DNA from: Leptospirillum ferrooxidans C2-3
GTDB taxonomy: Bacteria; Nitrospirota; Leptospirillia; Leptospirillales; Leptospirillaceae
Direction: 5' to 3'
DNA length: 64,000 nucleotides
Assembly: GCF_000284315.1 (NCBI RefSeq)
Contig: NC_017094.1
Coordinates: forward strand, 651,486-715,485
Shown here: positions 43,423 through 52,966 of the stretch, in pieces
How the letters are laid out: every line of letters begins with the position of its first letter
Numbering within the stretch: position 1 is the stretch's first letter
Made by a program: the position numbers and the translations under genes
The notes under the pieces: model-generated
Database searches by the model: none
Seen by the model: the letters and a program-made list of their open reading frames with translations, nothing else
What the model was told of the DNA's origin: nothing

Positions 43423-44406
43423 TTGTCATTTGATCCCTTTGATCCTTCGATTATCCGCAGTGAACATTGGAGACAAAGGGCTGTCCTTGCATGGGAAAAG
43501 TACCGTTGCTGCACTGTCTGCCCCAGAAGCTGCAATGTTGACCGTATCTCCGGTGAGACGGGGACATGTCGGACAGGTGTCAACATCTCCCTTTCCGCGG
43601 CAAATCTTCATTTTGGAGAGGAGCCCTGCATTTCCGGCGTCAGAGGTTCAGGGACTGTGTTTCTGACCTCATGCAATCTTTCCTGCGATTTTTGCCAGAA
43701 CTTTCCTATCAGTCAAATGGATTATGGCAAGGAAGTCACTTTTGTGGAGCTTTCCAATCTTTTTTTAAGCCTTGAAAAAAGAGGCGCGCATAATATCAAT
43801 CTGGTGACACCGAGCCATGTCGTTCCCTCTCTCCTGATCGCTATCATCGTTGCCCGCGAGGCGGGGCTTTCGATACCGATCGTTTATAACTCCAACGGGT
43901 ATGATGATGTGGAGATGTTACGTCTGCTGGATGGAATGATTGATATCTACCTGCCTGACATGAAGTATTCTGATGATCGCCATGCAAGGCGCATATCAAA
44001 GGCTGATCGTTATGTGACATTCAACAGGCTTGCCATTCTTGAAATGTTTCGACAGGTTGGGCCGCTTGTACTGGATGAAAATGGAATGGCCAAAAAAGGC
44101 CTTCTGATTCGTCACTTGATTATGCCAAACGGAATCGGGGGTCTTGAAAAGACTGCGTCTTTTATTCGGGAAAATCTTGGGAAGGATTCCGCGATTTCTT
44201 TAATGGCCCAATATTTTCCAACAAACCGGGCTTTAAAAAATCCGTCCATAAACCGCCCGATCTCGATGGATGAGTATGAGAGCGCAATGGAGACCCTTTT
44301 TTCCATGGAGCTTCTTGAAGGTTATATCCAGGAAAATGAAGAGACATTTGATGAATTTGACAAGACTCCGATGACATCTTCGGGCCAGGAGAGGGAAATT
44401 GCCTAA
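43423..44406 (+). CDS. Radical SAM protein, PflA-like
   Basis: A 327-residue protein. It has an N-terminal Cys-rich motif [12 protein letters not shown] and a second CRTG; the radical SAM cluster motif [10 protein letters not shown] (C-x3-C-x2-C) is near residue 85. [14 protein letters not shown] and [10 protein letters not shown] are typical of the pyruvate formate-lyase-activating-enzyme-like group (the YgkA/AmmeMemoRadiSam neighbour class). The substrate is not known. Starting at TTG 43423, it sits between carA and carB, and overlaps the carB start by 8 bases. No glycyl radical enzyme is in the window. Confidence 0.85.
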   Translation: MSFDPFDPSIIRSEHWRQRAVLAWEKYRCCTVCPRSCNVDRISGETGTCRTGVNISLSAANLHFGEEPCISGVRGSGTVFLTSCNLSCDFCQNFPISQMDYGKEVTFVELSNLFLSLEKRGAHNINLVTPSHVVPSLLIAIIVAREAGLSIPIVYNSNGYDDVEMLRLLDGMIDIYLPDMKYSDDRHARRISKADRYVTFNRLAILEMFRQVGPLVLDENGMAKKGLLIRHLIMPNGIGGLEKTASFIRENLGKDSAISLMAQYFPTNRALKNPSINRPISMDEYESAMETLFSMELLEGYIQENEETFDEFDKTPMTSSGQEREIA

Positions 44407-47400
44407 ACGTACAGATATTCGAAAAATCATGATCATAGGCTCGGGTCCGATTGTTATCGGTCAGGCGGGAGAGTTTGACTATTCGGGAACCCAGGCGATA
44501 CAGGCCCTGAAAGAGGAGGGCTACATTGTTTCTCTTGTCAATTCAAATCCTGCAACGATCATGACGGACCCCGATCTGGCAGACAGGACCTATATGGTGC
44601 CATTGACTGTGGAGGCATTGGAGCGGGTTCTTTTAGTGGATCGTCCTGATGCCATTTTGCCAACCATGGGCGGTCAGACAGCCCTGAATCTTGCCGTTAG
44701 CCTTTCTGACCGCGGGACGCTTGCCCGCTTGGGAATCCAGCTTATTGGGACCTCTGTTGACTCCATTCGAAAGGCAGAAGATCGGGGACTCTTTAAAAAA
44801 GCTATAGAGAAGATAGGGCTGAACAGTCCTAAAAGCTTTGTGGTTCACTCTCTTGAAGAGGCTAATCTGGCCCTTTCCTCGCTTCCTTTTCCTGTTCTCA
44901 TCAGGGCCTCTTTTACATTGGGAGGAACGGGGGGAGGAATCGCAAGAAACAAGGAGGAGTTTGAGCAAAAGGTTTTGACAGGTCTTGATCTGAGCCCGGT
45001 TGGAGAGGTCCTCGTGGAAGAGTCACTTCTGGGATGGAAGGAATTCGAGCTTGAAGTTGTGAGGGATCGCGCGGATAACTCCATCATCATTTGCTCCATT
45101 GAAAATCTTGATCCCATGGGTGTCCACACAGGCGACAGTATTACGGTTGCACCCGCGATGACGCTCACTGACAGGGAATATCAGTATCTCAGAAATGCGG
45201 CGATTGCGATTCTCAGGGAAATTGGTGTGGAAACCGGGGGTTCCAATGTCCAGTTCGCTGTCAATCCGGAGTCAGGAAGAGTTCTTGTGATCGAAATGAA
45301 TCCCAGGGTCTCGAGAAGCTCAGCCCTGGCATCGAAGGCGACAGGATTTCCCATTGCAAGGGTTGCCACAAAGGTCGCAATCGGATATACGCTGGATGAA
45401 ATCAAAAATGATATCACGAAGATAACGCCTGCAGCGTTTGAGCCAAGCATTGACTATGTTGTGGTCAAGATCCCCCGCTTCCATTTTGAAAAATTTGCGC
45501 AGGCCTCAAGAGTCCTTGGACCCCAAATGCAATCAGTAGGGGAGGTGATGGGGATAGGTCATCACTTCAAGGAAGCTTTGATGAAAGCCCTCCGCTCTCT
45601 TGAAAATAATCGCTCGGGTTTTGTATCTCAAGCTCTGCCAGAGAACCCGGTGGAGGCTGCGGAGATGTTGAAAGTATCCCTAGACGATCGCATCCACCGA
45701 ATCGCCGAAGCCTTTCGACAAGGGTATTCCGTGGAGAAGGTTCACGAATGGACCCGGGTGGACCCCTTCTTTCTGAACGAGATTCTGGAGCTTGTTCATC
45801 TTGAAATCGAAATATCCGAACGTTGTAACGAGCCACTTGCCCTTTTTCCGGATGACCTTTTAAGAAAAGCCAAAAAAGATGGGTTGTCCGATCGCAGGAT
45901 TGCCGAACTTTTACAAAAAGAAGAAACGTTAGTCAGGGAGATGCGTCAACGGAGAGGAATTGCGCTCCAATATCGCAGGGTGGATACATGTGCTGCTGAA
46001 TTTGATACAACGACTCCTTATCTGTATGGGACCTATGCCGGAGTCGATGAGCGGGAGTTCCCGGATTCGCAGAAAAGAAGTGTTGTCATCCTTGGATCAG
46101 GTCCAAACAGGATTGGTCAGGGTGTCGAGTTTGATTATTGCTGTGTTCATGGGGTGATGGCTGCTCGCGAGATGGGGTTTGATGCTGTCATGATCAATTG
46201 TAACCCCGAAACAGTCTCTACCGATTTCGATATCTCTGACCGACTGTACTTTGATCCACTCACAAGCGAGGACGTTCTCGGAATTCTGGAAGAAGAGAAA
46301 CCATTGGGTGTTGTTGTTCAGTTTGGGGGTCAGACCCCTCTCAAGCTTGCATCGATCCTCGCAGAAAAAAATATTCCCATCCTGGGGACATCTCCTGAAA
46401 TGACCGATTTGGCCGAAGATCGGGAAAGATTCCGTGATGTCATCCAGGACCTGGGGCTTTTACAACCATTAAGCGCTCTCAGCCATTCCGTCGGGGAGAC
46501 GTCCGATGTTGTCAGATCGGTCGGATTCCCTGTCCTGGTTCGTCCATCTTATGTATTGGGTGGAGAAGCAATGGAAGTTCTCTATGATGAAGAGGATCTG
46601 TCGGCATATCTTAACAGGGCTGCCAATCTGGATTTTCGTTTTCCTCTTCTGATTGACTCTTTCCTTGGTCAGGCAACCGAAGTGGATGTGGATGCGCTAT
46701 GTGATGGAAAATCCGTTTTCATTGGCGGTATTCTTGAACATATTGAGGAAGCCGGTATCCACTCTGGCGATTCTGCCTGTTTTTTGCCACCGATGAACCT
46801 TTCTGAAAAAGTTCTTCAAATATTGAAAGAGCAGACGATCAAGCTGGCGCTTCGGCTTTCCGTCAAGGGGTTGATGAATATCCAGTTCGCTGTCCAGAAT
46901 GAAAAAGTCTATATCCTTGAAGTCAACCCGAGAGCATCAAGAACCATTCCGTTCATCAGCAAGTCAATTGGCCTTCCCTTGGCCAAAATCGCAATGAAGG
47001 TTATGCTTGGAAAGTCATTGTCTGATTTTGGACTTTCTCATGGTGAGGTTGCCGTAACTCCATTCGTTTCGGTCAAGGAGGCTGTATTCCCATTCAAGAA
47101 ATTTGCTGGGGTCGATACAATCCTGGGCCCGGAGATGAAGTCCACCGGAGAGGTTATGGGGCTATCCCGCAGCTTTTCAAAAGCATTTCTGGATGCTCAG
47201 GAGGGAGCGGGGATGAATCTTCCCAAACAAGGTCGTGTTTTTGTCAGTGTGGCTGACAGGGATAAACCAGCTATCATTGAAATCTGCCAATCGCTTGCTT
47301 CTCTGGGTTATCAGCTTGTTGCCACTGGTGGGACTCGTGACGTACTGCTTGCTGCAGGTATGAATGTCGAGCATGTGAATAAGGTGAAAGAGGGTTCTCC

Positions 47401-47629
47401 TCACATTGTTGATGAGATTGCTGATGGTAAAATCGCTCTTGTGGTCAATACTGTGTCCGGTAAAAGTTCTCAAAGAGATTCTTTGTCCATCCGAAGGGAA
47501 ACACTTGCGAGAAACATTCCCTATTACACGACAGTGGCTGGGGCTAAAGCCTTGGCCTTGGCTCTTCTTGAAGCCTCAAACCGAAATGTTCTGGAAGAAG
47601 TGATTTCTTTGCAAGAGATTCGTCGATAG
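44399..47629 (+). CDS. carB: Carbamoyl phosphate synthase large subunit
   Basis: A 1076-residue protein of normal size with two ATP-grasp halves. The first begins [21 protein letters not shown] and the second [20 protein letters not shown]. Linker and carbamate sites follow, then a C-terminal MGS-like allosteric domain ([15 protein letters not shown]..., [10 protein letters not shown]). It makes carbamoyl phosphate for pyrimidines and arginine. The start is TTG 44399 with GAGAGGGA upstream, overlapping the radical SAM gene. Confidence 0.96.
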   Translation: MPKRTDIRKIMIIGSGPIVIGQAGEFDYSGTQAIQALKEEGYIVSLVNSNPATIMTDPDLADRTYMVPLTVEALERVLLVDRPDAILPTMGGQTALNLAVSLSDRGTLARLGIQLIGTSVDSIRKAEDRGLFKKAIEKIGLNSPKSFVVHSLEEANLALSSLPFPVLIRASFTLGGTGGGIARNKEEFEQKVLTGLDLSPVGEVLVEESLLGWKEFELEVVRDRADNSIIICSIENLDPMGVHTGDSITVAPAMTLTDREYQYLRNAAIAILREIGVETGGSNVQFAVNPESGRVLVIEMNPRVSRSSALASKATGFPIARVATKVAIGYTLDEIKNDITKITPAAFEPSIDYVVVKIPRFHFEKFAQASRVLGPQMQSVGEVMGIGHHFKEALMKALRSLENNRSGFVSQALPENPVEAAEMLKVSLDDRIHRIAEAFRQGYSVEKVHEWTRVDPFFLNEILELVHLEIEISERCNEPLALFPDDLLRKAKKDGLSDRRIAELLQKEETLVREMRQRRGIALQYRRVDTCAAEFDTTTPYLYGTYAGVDEREFPDSQKRSVVILGSGPNRIGQGVEFDYCCVHGVMAAREMGFDAVMINCNPETVSTDFDISDRLYFDPLTSEDVLGILEEEKPLGVVVQFGGQTPLKLASILAEKNIPILGTSPEMTDLAEDRERFRDVIQDLGLLQPLSALSHSVGETSDVVRSVGFPVLVRPSYVLGGEAMEVLYDEEDLSAYLNRAANLDFRFPLLIDSFLGQATEVDVDALCDGKSVFIGGILEHIEEAGIHSGDSACFLPPMNLSEKVLQILKEQTIKLALRLSVKGLMNIQFAVQNEKVYILEVNPRASRTIPFISKSIGLPLAKIAMKVMLGKSLSDFGLSHGEVAVTPFVSVKEAVFPFKKFAGVDTILGPEMKSTGEVMGLSRSFSKAFLDAQEGAGMNLPKQGRVFVSVADRDKPAIIEICQSLASLGYQLVATGGTRDVLLAAGMNVEHVNKVKEGSPHIVDEIADGKIALVVNTVSGKSSQRDSLSIRRETLARNIPYYTTVAGAKALALALLEASNRNVLEEVISLQEIRR

Positions 47630-47690
47630 CTCTCTCTTGTCCTTAAAAACGTATGGCCATTATTCAAGCGAAAAGAAAAGGTGAAAAAAA

Positions 47691-48158
47691 ATGAATCAAT
47701 TACCGATGACCAAAGAAGGTTATGATAAACTGGTGGAGGAGCTTGATCGTCTGAAACATGTAGAGCGACCAAAAAATATTGCCGATATTGCGGAAGCCCG
47801 GGCTCATGGGGATCTTTCGGAAAATGCAGAATATCATGCAGCAAAAGAGCGGCAAGGCTTTTTGGGGTCAAGGATTCAGGAGCTGGAACAAAAAATATCA
47901 TCAGCTATTATTGTTTCATCGGCGCATCAGGATCCCTCCAGAGTCACCTTTGGCGCAACCGTTCGCCTGGTCTCGGAGACTGGCGAGGAGAAACGCTATA
48001 CCCTGGTTGGACAGGAAGAAGTCGATCTAAAGCTCGGTAAAATATCAATCCAGTCTCCAGTAGGAAAGGCTTTGATCGGCCACTCAAAGGGGGAAAGCGT
48101 CACGATTCGTATTCCGTCAGGAGAAGTTGTTTACTCTATTGAGGAAATTTCCTACTAG
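47691..48158 (+). CDS. greA: Transcription elongation factor GreA
   Basis: A 155-residue protein with the coiled-coil N-terminus (EGYDKLVEELDRLK, DIAEARAHGDLSENAEYHAAKE) and the C-terminal FKBP-like part VTFGATVRLV and SPVGKALIGHSKGE. The acidic tip DLSENAEYH is intact. It rescues backtracked RNA polymerase. The SD AAAAGGTGA is 7-15 bases before the ATG. Confidence 0.95.
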   Translation: MNQLPMTKEGYDKLVEELDRLKHVERPKNIADIAEARAHGDLSENAEYHAAKERQGFLGSRIQELEQKISSAIIVSSAHQDPSRVTFGATVRLVSETGEEKRYTLVGQEEVDLKLGKISIQSPVGKALIGHSKGESVTIRIPSGEVVYSIEEISY

Positions 48159-48173
48159 ATTTGAGGCAAAAGA

Positions 48174-48311
48174 ATGCAGACGCCAATGGACAGCAAGAAA
48201 TGGATTACAATCATTGTTGTCATACTGACAATTCTTGTGCCAACTTTTGTGATTATTTTTAATGCATATTACGGTTTTTCCCTCTATCATAAAGTGATGG
48301 GACCAGGCTAA
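48174..48311 (+). CDS. Tiny single-span membrane protein (45 residues)
   Basis: An open frame of 45 residues from ATG 48174 to TAA 48309-48311, below the usual ORF cutoff. It has a short polar start (MQTPMDSKKW), one strong hydrophobic helix ITIIVVILTILVPTFVIIF, and an aromatic tail. The composition looks like a real small membrane protein. The ribosome site is weak (GAGG about 9 bases upstream). It is 15 bases after greA. The call rests on hydrophobicity alone. Confidence 0.4.
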   Translation: MQTPMDSKKWITIIVVILTILVPTFVIIFNAYYGFSLYHKVMGPG

Positions 48312-48439
48312 CTTTTGAGTGGCATAATCTGTATCAATTCGGAATATGACTTTCAAAATGTGTTTCATTTTGATATGATTTTAAAGATGGGTACGGTTTC
48401 TGATTTAAAGAAATCCATAAAATGATGCACTTATAATAT

Positions 48440-48455
48440 TGGCATGAGTATTGCT
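48440..48455 (+). promoter_or_regulatory. Sigma-54 promoter upstream of the Zn-ribbon and ErpA genes
   Basis: TGGCATGAGTATTGCT matches the sigma-54 consensus TGGCACG-N4-TTGCW at all fixed positions except one (C to T), with the required 10 bases between GG and GC. Predicted start of transcription is near 48466, about 45 bases before the ATG at 48511. I found no NifA-type TGT-N10-ACA in the 170 bases upstream, so the activator is unknown. Confidence 0.7.
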
Positions 48456-48510
48456 TGATTACCGTTGAAGAAGTTCTGGATTGTCTGATGACAATAGACG
48501 GAGGTCAGCG

Positions 48511-48708
48511 ATGGAATGCCCAAGATGCCATACGGAGATGTTTGAAGAAGAATTTAACGATTTAAATGACGATACAGGTTATTTGGGTTTCCGGGGTTGG
48601 AGGTGCATCCTCTGTGGGGAGATTGTGGATTCCGTGATCCTCTCCAACAGGAAGCGAAGGCCCGCTCCCATAGTAGGCCGGAATCGAAAGATCATGGCAT
48701 ATAACTAA
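48511..48708 (+). CDS. Small zinc-ribbon protein
   Basis: A 65-residue protein with two Cys pairs, CPRC near residue 3 and CILC near 37, expected to bind one zinc. A basic tail RKRRPAPIVGRNRK follows. GGAGG lies 7-11 bases before the ATG 48511; an in-frame TTG further upstream is less likely. Similar small ribbons are common and uncharacterised. It lies just downstream of the sigma-54 promoter and 37 bases before erpA, so it may belong to a sigma-54-controlled transcript. Confidence 0.75.
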   Translation: MECPRCHTEMFEEEFNDLNDDTGYLGFRGWRCILCGEIVDSVILSNRKRRPAPIVGRNRKIMAYN

Positions 48709-48745
48709 ATCATTCAAACGGAATCACAACAGGAGGATATGGTAA

Positions 48746-49069
48746 ATGATCAGCATGTCAGAAAAAGCAGTTGAAAAAGTCAGTGAGTATCTGACTTCAG
48801 AAAACAAGGCAGGTTATGGGCTTCGCGTTTATGTTTCAGGCGGCGGATGCCATGGTTTCCAATATGGAATGGCATTTGAAGAAGCTCCTGGAGAGATGGA
48901 TCAGATCATTGAAGAATCTGGCGTGAAGCTCTTCATCGACGCACAGAGTTATCCATTGCTCGATGGCGCTGAAGTGGATTATGTCGAGAATCTTTATGGA
49001 TCAGGTTTCGCTATCAAGAATCCAAACGCCAAGAGCTCCTGTGGTTGCGGAAGTTCTTTCTCGACCTAG
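48746..49069 (+). CDS. erpA: A-type Fe-S cluster carrier (ErpA/IscA/HesB)
   Basis: A 107-residue protein with the three conserved Cys of the A-type carrier: GGGCHGFQYG and SSCGCGSSF near the C-terminus. It carries or inserts Fe-S clusters into targets. AGGAGG precedes the ATG by 10 bases. Under a sigma-54 promoter it could be a nitrogen-regulated IscA relative (IscA-nif/HesB), but the sequence alone does not separate ErpA from IscA-nif. The symbol is a family-level guess. Confidence 0.85.
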   Translation: MISMSEKAVEKVSEYLTSENKAGYGLRVYVSGGGCHGFQYGMAFEEAPGEMDQIIEESGVKLFIDAQSYPLLDGAEVDYVENLYGSGFAIKNPNAKSSCGCGSSFST

Positions 49070-49136
49070 GTTGAGTGAGGTCTGTGCATTTTTGTTCTTT
49101 CGAACATCTTTCTTGAAGATAGAAAAGGGGCTCTCT

Positions 49137-49718
49137 GTGTTGAGGGGGCCCCTTTTTTTTATATTTGCTTTTATGGTTGCCCCCGCTTGCGTTCCTATGG
49201 CTTTTGCTGATGGGGTAGCTGGTCCGAGTCAAGAGGTTCTCAGTCATTATATTTTCGATCATAATCGAGTCCATCTCTCCAGAAATCAAGCGTGGGATAT
49301 TTCTCGCCAGATTCTTCGTCAGTCAGCATTGCTAGGTGTTCCAGTTGATCTGGGTGTAGCCATTATGCAGAGAGAGTCTTCCTTTAACCCGTATGCAATC
49401 AATCAACGTTCCGGTGATTATGGACTATTCCAGATCCACTACTCCTTCTGGAAAAAACATTTCGCCCGCAAAAAAGGATCAAGACTATGGGCACTTTCTT
49501 TTAAAGATCTGTACCTGATCAATGTCAATGTGCGAGTCGGAATGATGATTATTCGCCATGATCTGGTTTTGGCTCATGGATCTGTTTCCGGAATGATTGG
49601 TTTTTATAGTGGACGAAAAGGTGTGGAGCGGGATCAGTACATCTTGAGTGTCTTGTCGAATGAATCAAGTTTTAGGCGATACCGGAAAAAGTGGGAAGCC
49701 CTTGCTCAATTAAGGTGA
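49137..49718 (+). CDS. Lytic transglycosylase, SLT domain
   Basis: A 193-residue protein from GTG 49137, with GGGG 7-10 bases upstream and a signal peptide whose core FFIFAFMVAPACVPMAFA ends near residue 24. The SLT fold shows AIMQRESSFNPYAINQRSGDYGLFQI, with the catalytic Glu in RESSF. The end YSGRKGVERDQYILSV is also typical. It cuts peptidoglycan in the periplasm. The open frame extends upstream into erpA, but the signal peptide start is at 49137; TTG 49140 is the alternative. Confidence 0.8.
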   Translation: MLRGPLFFIFAFMVAPACVPMAFADGVAGPSQEVLSHYIFDHNRVHLSRNQAWDISRQILRQSALLGVPVDLGVAIMQRESSFNPYAINQRSGDYGLFQIHYSFWKKHFARKKGSRLWALSFKDLYLINVNVRVGMMIIRHDLVLAHGSVSGMIGFYSGRKGVERDQYILSVLSNESSFRRYRKKWEALAQLR

Positions 49719-49731
49719 TCGGATGTTTGTT

Positions 49732-51129
49732 TCATTTTGGAACACTCTCTGTTCCGGATGGGTCAAGACGGTCTTTTGGGGCAGAAGCCCTATTTCGTCC
49801 GGAGTATTTCGAGTTGTAAAGCATCTGGTCGGCGAGTGATAAAAGTCCAAGGATATGGGGTGCATGTTCCGGATAGGAAGCAATTCCAATGCTGACTGTA
49901 AGGCGGATATCAGGGTATTTTACAAACTTCAATTTTTGAACCTTTGCCAGGATCCTTTCTGCGATGATTTTTGCAGTATGAATGGTTGCACCTGGCAATA
50001 TGACCAGAAATTCTTCTCCTCCATAGCGGCCTATACGATCTTCTGAGCGTAGAACTTCAGAGATGCTTCTTGTCATCTCAATCAAAACCTCATCTCCTGC
50101 CAGGTGGCCAAACTTATCATTAACCTTTTTGAAGTGGTCAAGATCCACCATCAGAATGGACAGACTACTCCCCTGGAGTTTTGTCTGAGCAATCGCGTTA
50201 GAAAGCAATTCCTCAATGGACGCCCGGTTGTATGTGCCGGTCATTGTGTCAAACTCTGCTCTCTTTTTGAGTGCAAGGTGATTTTTATGGAGAGAAAAGC
50301 TTGTCTCTAGAAGAGGAAAGCAGAGCTCAATTGCATTTTTGAGTTCCACGCTTGCCTTTAACCCATTCGGTTCAATGAGATCAGGTATGACGAGAAGAAA
50401 ATGTTTCGGAGCAGAAGCGTGGTAGTCAATGGGGAGCAGATAGAACGGACTGCCCTGAATGAAGCTTCTAAACTCTGGCGGGGCCGATTCGGAAGCGTGA
50501 GGTGTGGTCGGATGATTGATGTAATAAGGTTCCCTTAAAAATTGAGGCGGTGGCAGACCGTGTTCACCGCTGATCAGTAGATTCCCTTCGATGCTTTTGG
50601 CCTCAATTCGCAGCGTTTTGGATTGGAAATTGGATTTCAGATAAATGATTCCCCTAGCATTCAGAAAATTTCGAGTTGAATCCGAAATCATCTGGGCAAA
50701 AGATATCTCAGTGGAACCAAGTCTGGTAATTGTCTGGATAAAAGTTTGAAGTCGTGTCAGAACGGAGAGCAGGGAAAACTTGGCATCAAATTCCTGCCTG
50801 AGGAGTTCGATGAAGTCAAACGGGAATATGGGAAGATGCTCCGGAACTCCCCCGTAATGACGGTCCTCCTCATATAGAACCACATGAGTTTCATTGTGTG
50901 TTTTGATCTCTGCCCATGACTTCCCAAATGGAATCCGCTCATAGTTTGCGATTAGACAAAAATCTTCAGATGGGTCCGGATCAATAAATGCTGAGATATT
51001 GAATCGGGAATCCGAATTCTGGATCAGTGTCTGTACCGTTTGGATCCATTCTCGCTGATTTTTTCTTGAAGGACGAACGATGAGAAGTGAAAAAGGGGCT
51101 TTCATCATTTTTTGAGTGTCAGATGGCAT
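49732..51129 (-). CDS. Diguanylate cyclase (GGDEF)
   Basis: A 465-residue protein. The N-terminal 280 residues look like a sensory region without membrane helices, probably GAF-like (RNFLNARGIIYL, LLISGEHGLPP). The GGDEF domain has the substrate-binding DLDHFKKVND, the active-site RYGGEEFLV, and an inhibitory-site RSED exactly five residues before GGEEF. It should make cyclic di-GMP and be product-inhibited. The start overlaps the end of the reductase gene by 11 bases. A possible effector, YajQ, is at 29193. Confidence 0.9.
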   Translation of the reverse strand: MPSDTQKMMKAPFSLLIVRPSRKNQREWIQTVQTLIQNSDSRFNISAFIDPDPSEDFCLIANYERIPFGKSWAEIKTHNETHVVLYEEDRHYGGVPEHLPIFPFDFIELLRQEFDAKFSLLSVLTRLQTFIQTITRLGSTEISFAQMISDSTRNFLNARGIIYLKSNFQSKTLRIEAKSIEGNLLISGEHGLPPPQFLREPYYINHPTTPHASESAPPEFRSFIQGSPFYLLPIDYHASAPKHFLLVIPDLIEPNGLKASVELKNAIELCFPLLETSFSLHKNHLALKKRAEFDTMTGTYNRASIEELLSNAIAQTKLQGSSLSILMVDLDHFKKVNDKFGHLAGDEVLIEMTRSISEVLRSEDRIGRYGGEEFLVILPGATIHTAKIIAERILAKVQKLKFVKYPDIRLTVSIGIASYPEHAPHILGLLSLADQMLYNSKYSGRNRASAPKDRLDPSGTESVPK

Positions 51130-52531
51130 CGGTCATCTCATCTATCAAGTATTTGAATATCTCGGCAAATGTCGGGTGTATGTGAAGAATCTTCTGGTAA
51201 TCGTCAAGAGTGGCACCTAATGCAATGGCAACGTGAATCACATGAATAAGATCTGAGGCACCTGGCCCAAACATCTCGGCTCCCAGAATTTTGTGATCAG
51301 ATTCATTCGCGACGATTTTGAGCCATCCGTCCGTTCTCCGGTAAACAATCGCTTTTCCAAGATCCGTAAAGGGAATCCTACCGGTGACAACAGAATGTCC
51401 CTTAAAAACTGCCTCACTCTCGGACAAACCGGATCGGGCATATTCCGGGTCTGTAAATATAGCGATGGGAACCGGGGGCTCAGGAATGGGGAGAGGAGAC
51501 TTTCGTGTTGCATTCTCTCCAGCCATTTCTCCCTGAAATGTGGCAACATTCAGGACAGGCAGTATCCCTGTGACATCTCCTGCAGCATAAATATCAGGGT
51601 TGGTTGTTTGTAATGTGGGGAGAACCTTGATGATGCCCTTTTCCGCCGTCTTGATCCCGGCAGCCTCCAGATCCAGGGAATGGGTATCAGGTATTCTGCC
51701 TATTGCAGACAGGAGGCGTTCAAATGGAACAGATTTTTCGATGCCTTCATGAGTGTAGTGTAACGTTGGACCCTCTGGCGTGCGATCGACCCATTCATTT
51801 GTAATCCCCATTTGAATGGAGAGTCCCCTGGCCCTTAAGGCATCAAGATAGGCTTCCGAGATCACCCGGTCTAGCCCATGACCCCATTCCGGGTTGATGT
51901 TCAGGATCGTGACCTCTGAACCCATATTATGAAGATATTGACCAAGCTCAAGACCAACCGGCCCTGTTCCAATCACTACGACTTTCTTTGGCAATATCCT
52001 TGTTTCCAGGATGTCATCCGAGGTCATGATATCTTCCGATTCAAGTCCATTGATATGCGGGAGTCTAATGCGGGTTCCGGAAGCGATTATGGCTTTTTGA
52101 AAGGTGACTGGACGACCTGAAATGAGCCCTTCATGAGTCCCGGTGAAGTGGAATAACCCTTCAACAAGGGTAATGGAGGGATTGTTTAAGATTCCTTGCA
52201 GTGCATCATCGGCAAAATCCTGAATCATTCTGTCTTTTGAATCAACGATATAGTTCATGTCCAGGTCGACTTGTCCACCAGAGAGTCGGAGTCCAAGTTC
52301 GGGGAGCTCCGAGACGATGAGGTGCCTGACGTGGGCAGATCTCAACAATGCTTTTGATGGCATACAACCTTTAAGAATACAGAGCCCGCCAAATGGTCCA
52401 GGGTCGACAAGCATGACCTGGGCACCTTTTCGTGCCGCAGCTTTTGCAGCGTACCTTCCTGCAGAACCTCCCCCGATGACCAGTATTTCCGTTTTATAGG
52501 GAATATGATTGCTTTCAGTCATTTTATCCAT
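51119..52531 (-). CDS. FAD-dependent pyridine nucleotide-disulfide oxidoreductase (dihydrolipoamide dehydrogenase/MerA-like)
   Basis: A 470-residue flavoprotein. FAD motif VIGGGSAGRYAAKAAA, redox-active disulfide GGLCILKGCMPSK (C-x4-C), NAD(P) motif VVIGTGPVGLELGQYL, IYAAGDVTG, and the C-terminal dimer motif HIHPTFAEIF with catalytic His. It resembles dihydrolipoamide dehydrogenase or mercuric-reductase relatives. No lipoyl enzyme or mer genes are nearby, so the substrate is unknown. Two start ATGs are 9 bases apart (52531, 52522). Confidence 0.85.
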   Translation of the reverse strand: MDKMTESNHIPYKTEILVIGGGSAGRYAAKAAARKGAQVMLVDPGPFGGLCILKGCMPSKALLRSAHVRHLIVSELPELGLRLSGGQVDLDMNYIVDSKDRMIQDFADDALQGILNNPSITLVEGLFHFTGTHEGLISGRPVTFQKAIIASGTRIRLPHINGLESEDIMTSDDILETRILPKKVVVIGTGPVGLELGQYLHNMGSEVTILNINPEWGHGLDRVISEAYLDALRARGLSIQMGITNEWVDRTPEGPTLHYTHEGIEKSVPFERLLSAIGRIPDTHSLDLEAAGIKTAEKGIIKVLPTLQTTNPDIYAAGDVTGILPVLNVATFQGEMAGENATRKSPLPIPEPPVPIAIFTDPEYARSGLSESEAVFKGHSVVTGRIPFTDLGKAIVYRRTDGWLKIVANESDHKILGAEMFGPGASDLIHVIHVAIALGATLDDYQKILHIHPTFAEIFKYLIDEMTDAI

Positions 52532-52787
52532 ATCGCTGATTTTATGTTCGCTTCAGTTTATTGTGTCGCTGATTATGGCAGGTGTACTTTTCTATCGGAT
52601 ACTATAATAAAGGATTTGAGGACTCCCGTCAGCAACCGATGAAGTGTAAGCAGTCAAAATGAGATTTTGCTGGTAAATCTTAGCGTTGAGCTTTCTCCTC
52701 TTTCATCTGTAGAGCCCTTTAAAGGGGATCAATGGTTTGGATCTCATCCGACAAATTAAGTGCTCTCTAGATTTCCTTTTGACCATC

Positions 52788-52816
52788 TTGACAGTCTTGA
52801 TTTGAATGCCTAGAAT
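52788..52816 (+). promoter_or_regulatory. Sigma-70 promoter for the glnA leader
   Basis: TTGACA (52788-52793), a 17-base spacer, and TAGAAT (52811-52816) give a nearly perfect promoter. Transcription is expected near 52823, leaving a leader of about 145 bases before the glnA ATG. Confidence 0.75.
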
Positions 52817-52856
52817 CCTTCGGAGCGTGATCTACAGTTCCCATCGGTCGAAAGAC

Positions 52857-52890
52857 AAAGGCGTCTTTTTGATGAAAGGACGCTTTTTTT
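52857..52890 (+). terminator. Terminator-like hairpin within the glnA leader (possible attenuator)
   Basis: AAAGGCGTC (52857-52865) pairs with GACGC followed by T-tract (52879-52890), with further T-A pairs closing the loop. It is a classic Rho-independent shape, placed between the promoter and glnA and followed by 76 bases to the ATG. It may act as a conditional terminator, or end a small leader RNA. It does not resemble the cyanobacterial glnA riboswitch sequence I know. Confidence 0.6.
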
Positions 52891-52966
52891 GTGTCTCCAT
52901 CCTAATATTTTTTTAAGGATTTTAAATCTCATCAATCAAGGTTGATCAAGAAAGGAGTCCGACGCG

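Larger units (their letters stand above)
52532..52966. other. 435-base intergenic region upstream of glnA
   Basis: A divergent region between the reductase gene (minus) and glnA (plus). It holds a near-consensus promoter at 52788-52816 and a terminator-like hairpin at 52857-52890. A small ATCAA/TTGAT stem (52931-52946) sits before the ribosome site AAGGAG at 52952-52957. No coding frame is supported. No sigma-54 promoter is found. Confidence 0.7.

Noticed and set aside
48270-48440. NifA-type upstream activator sites (TGT-N10-ACA) before the sigma-54 promoter
   Set aside because: I scanned this stretch by eye and found no complete match.
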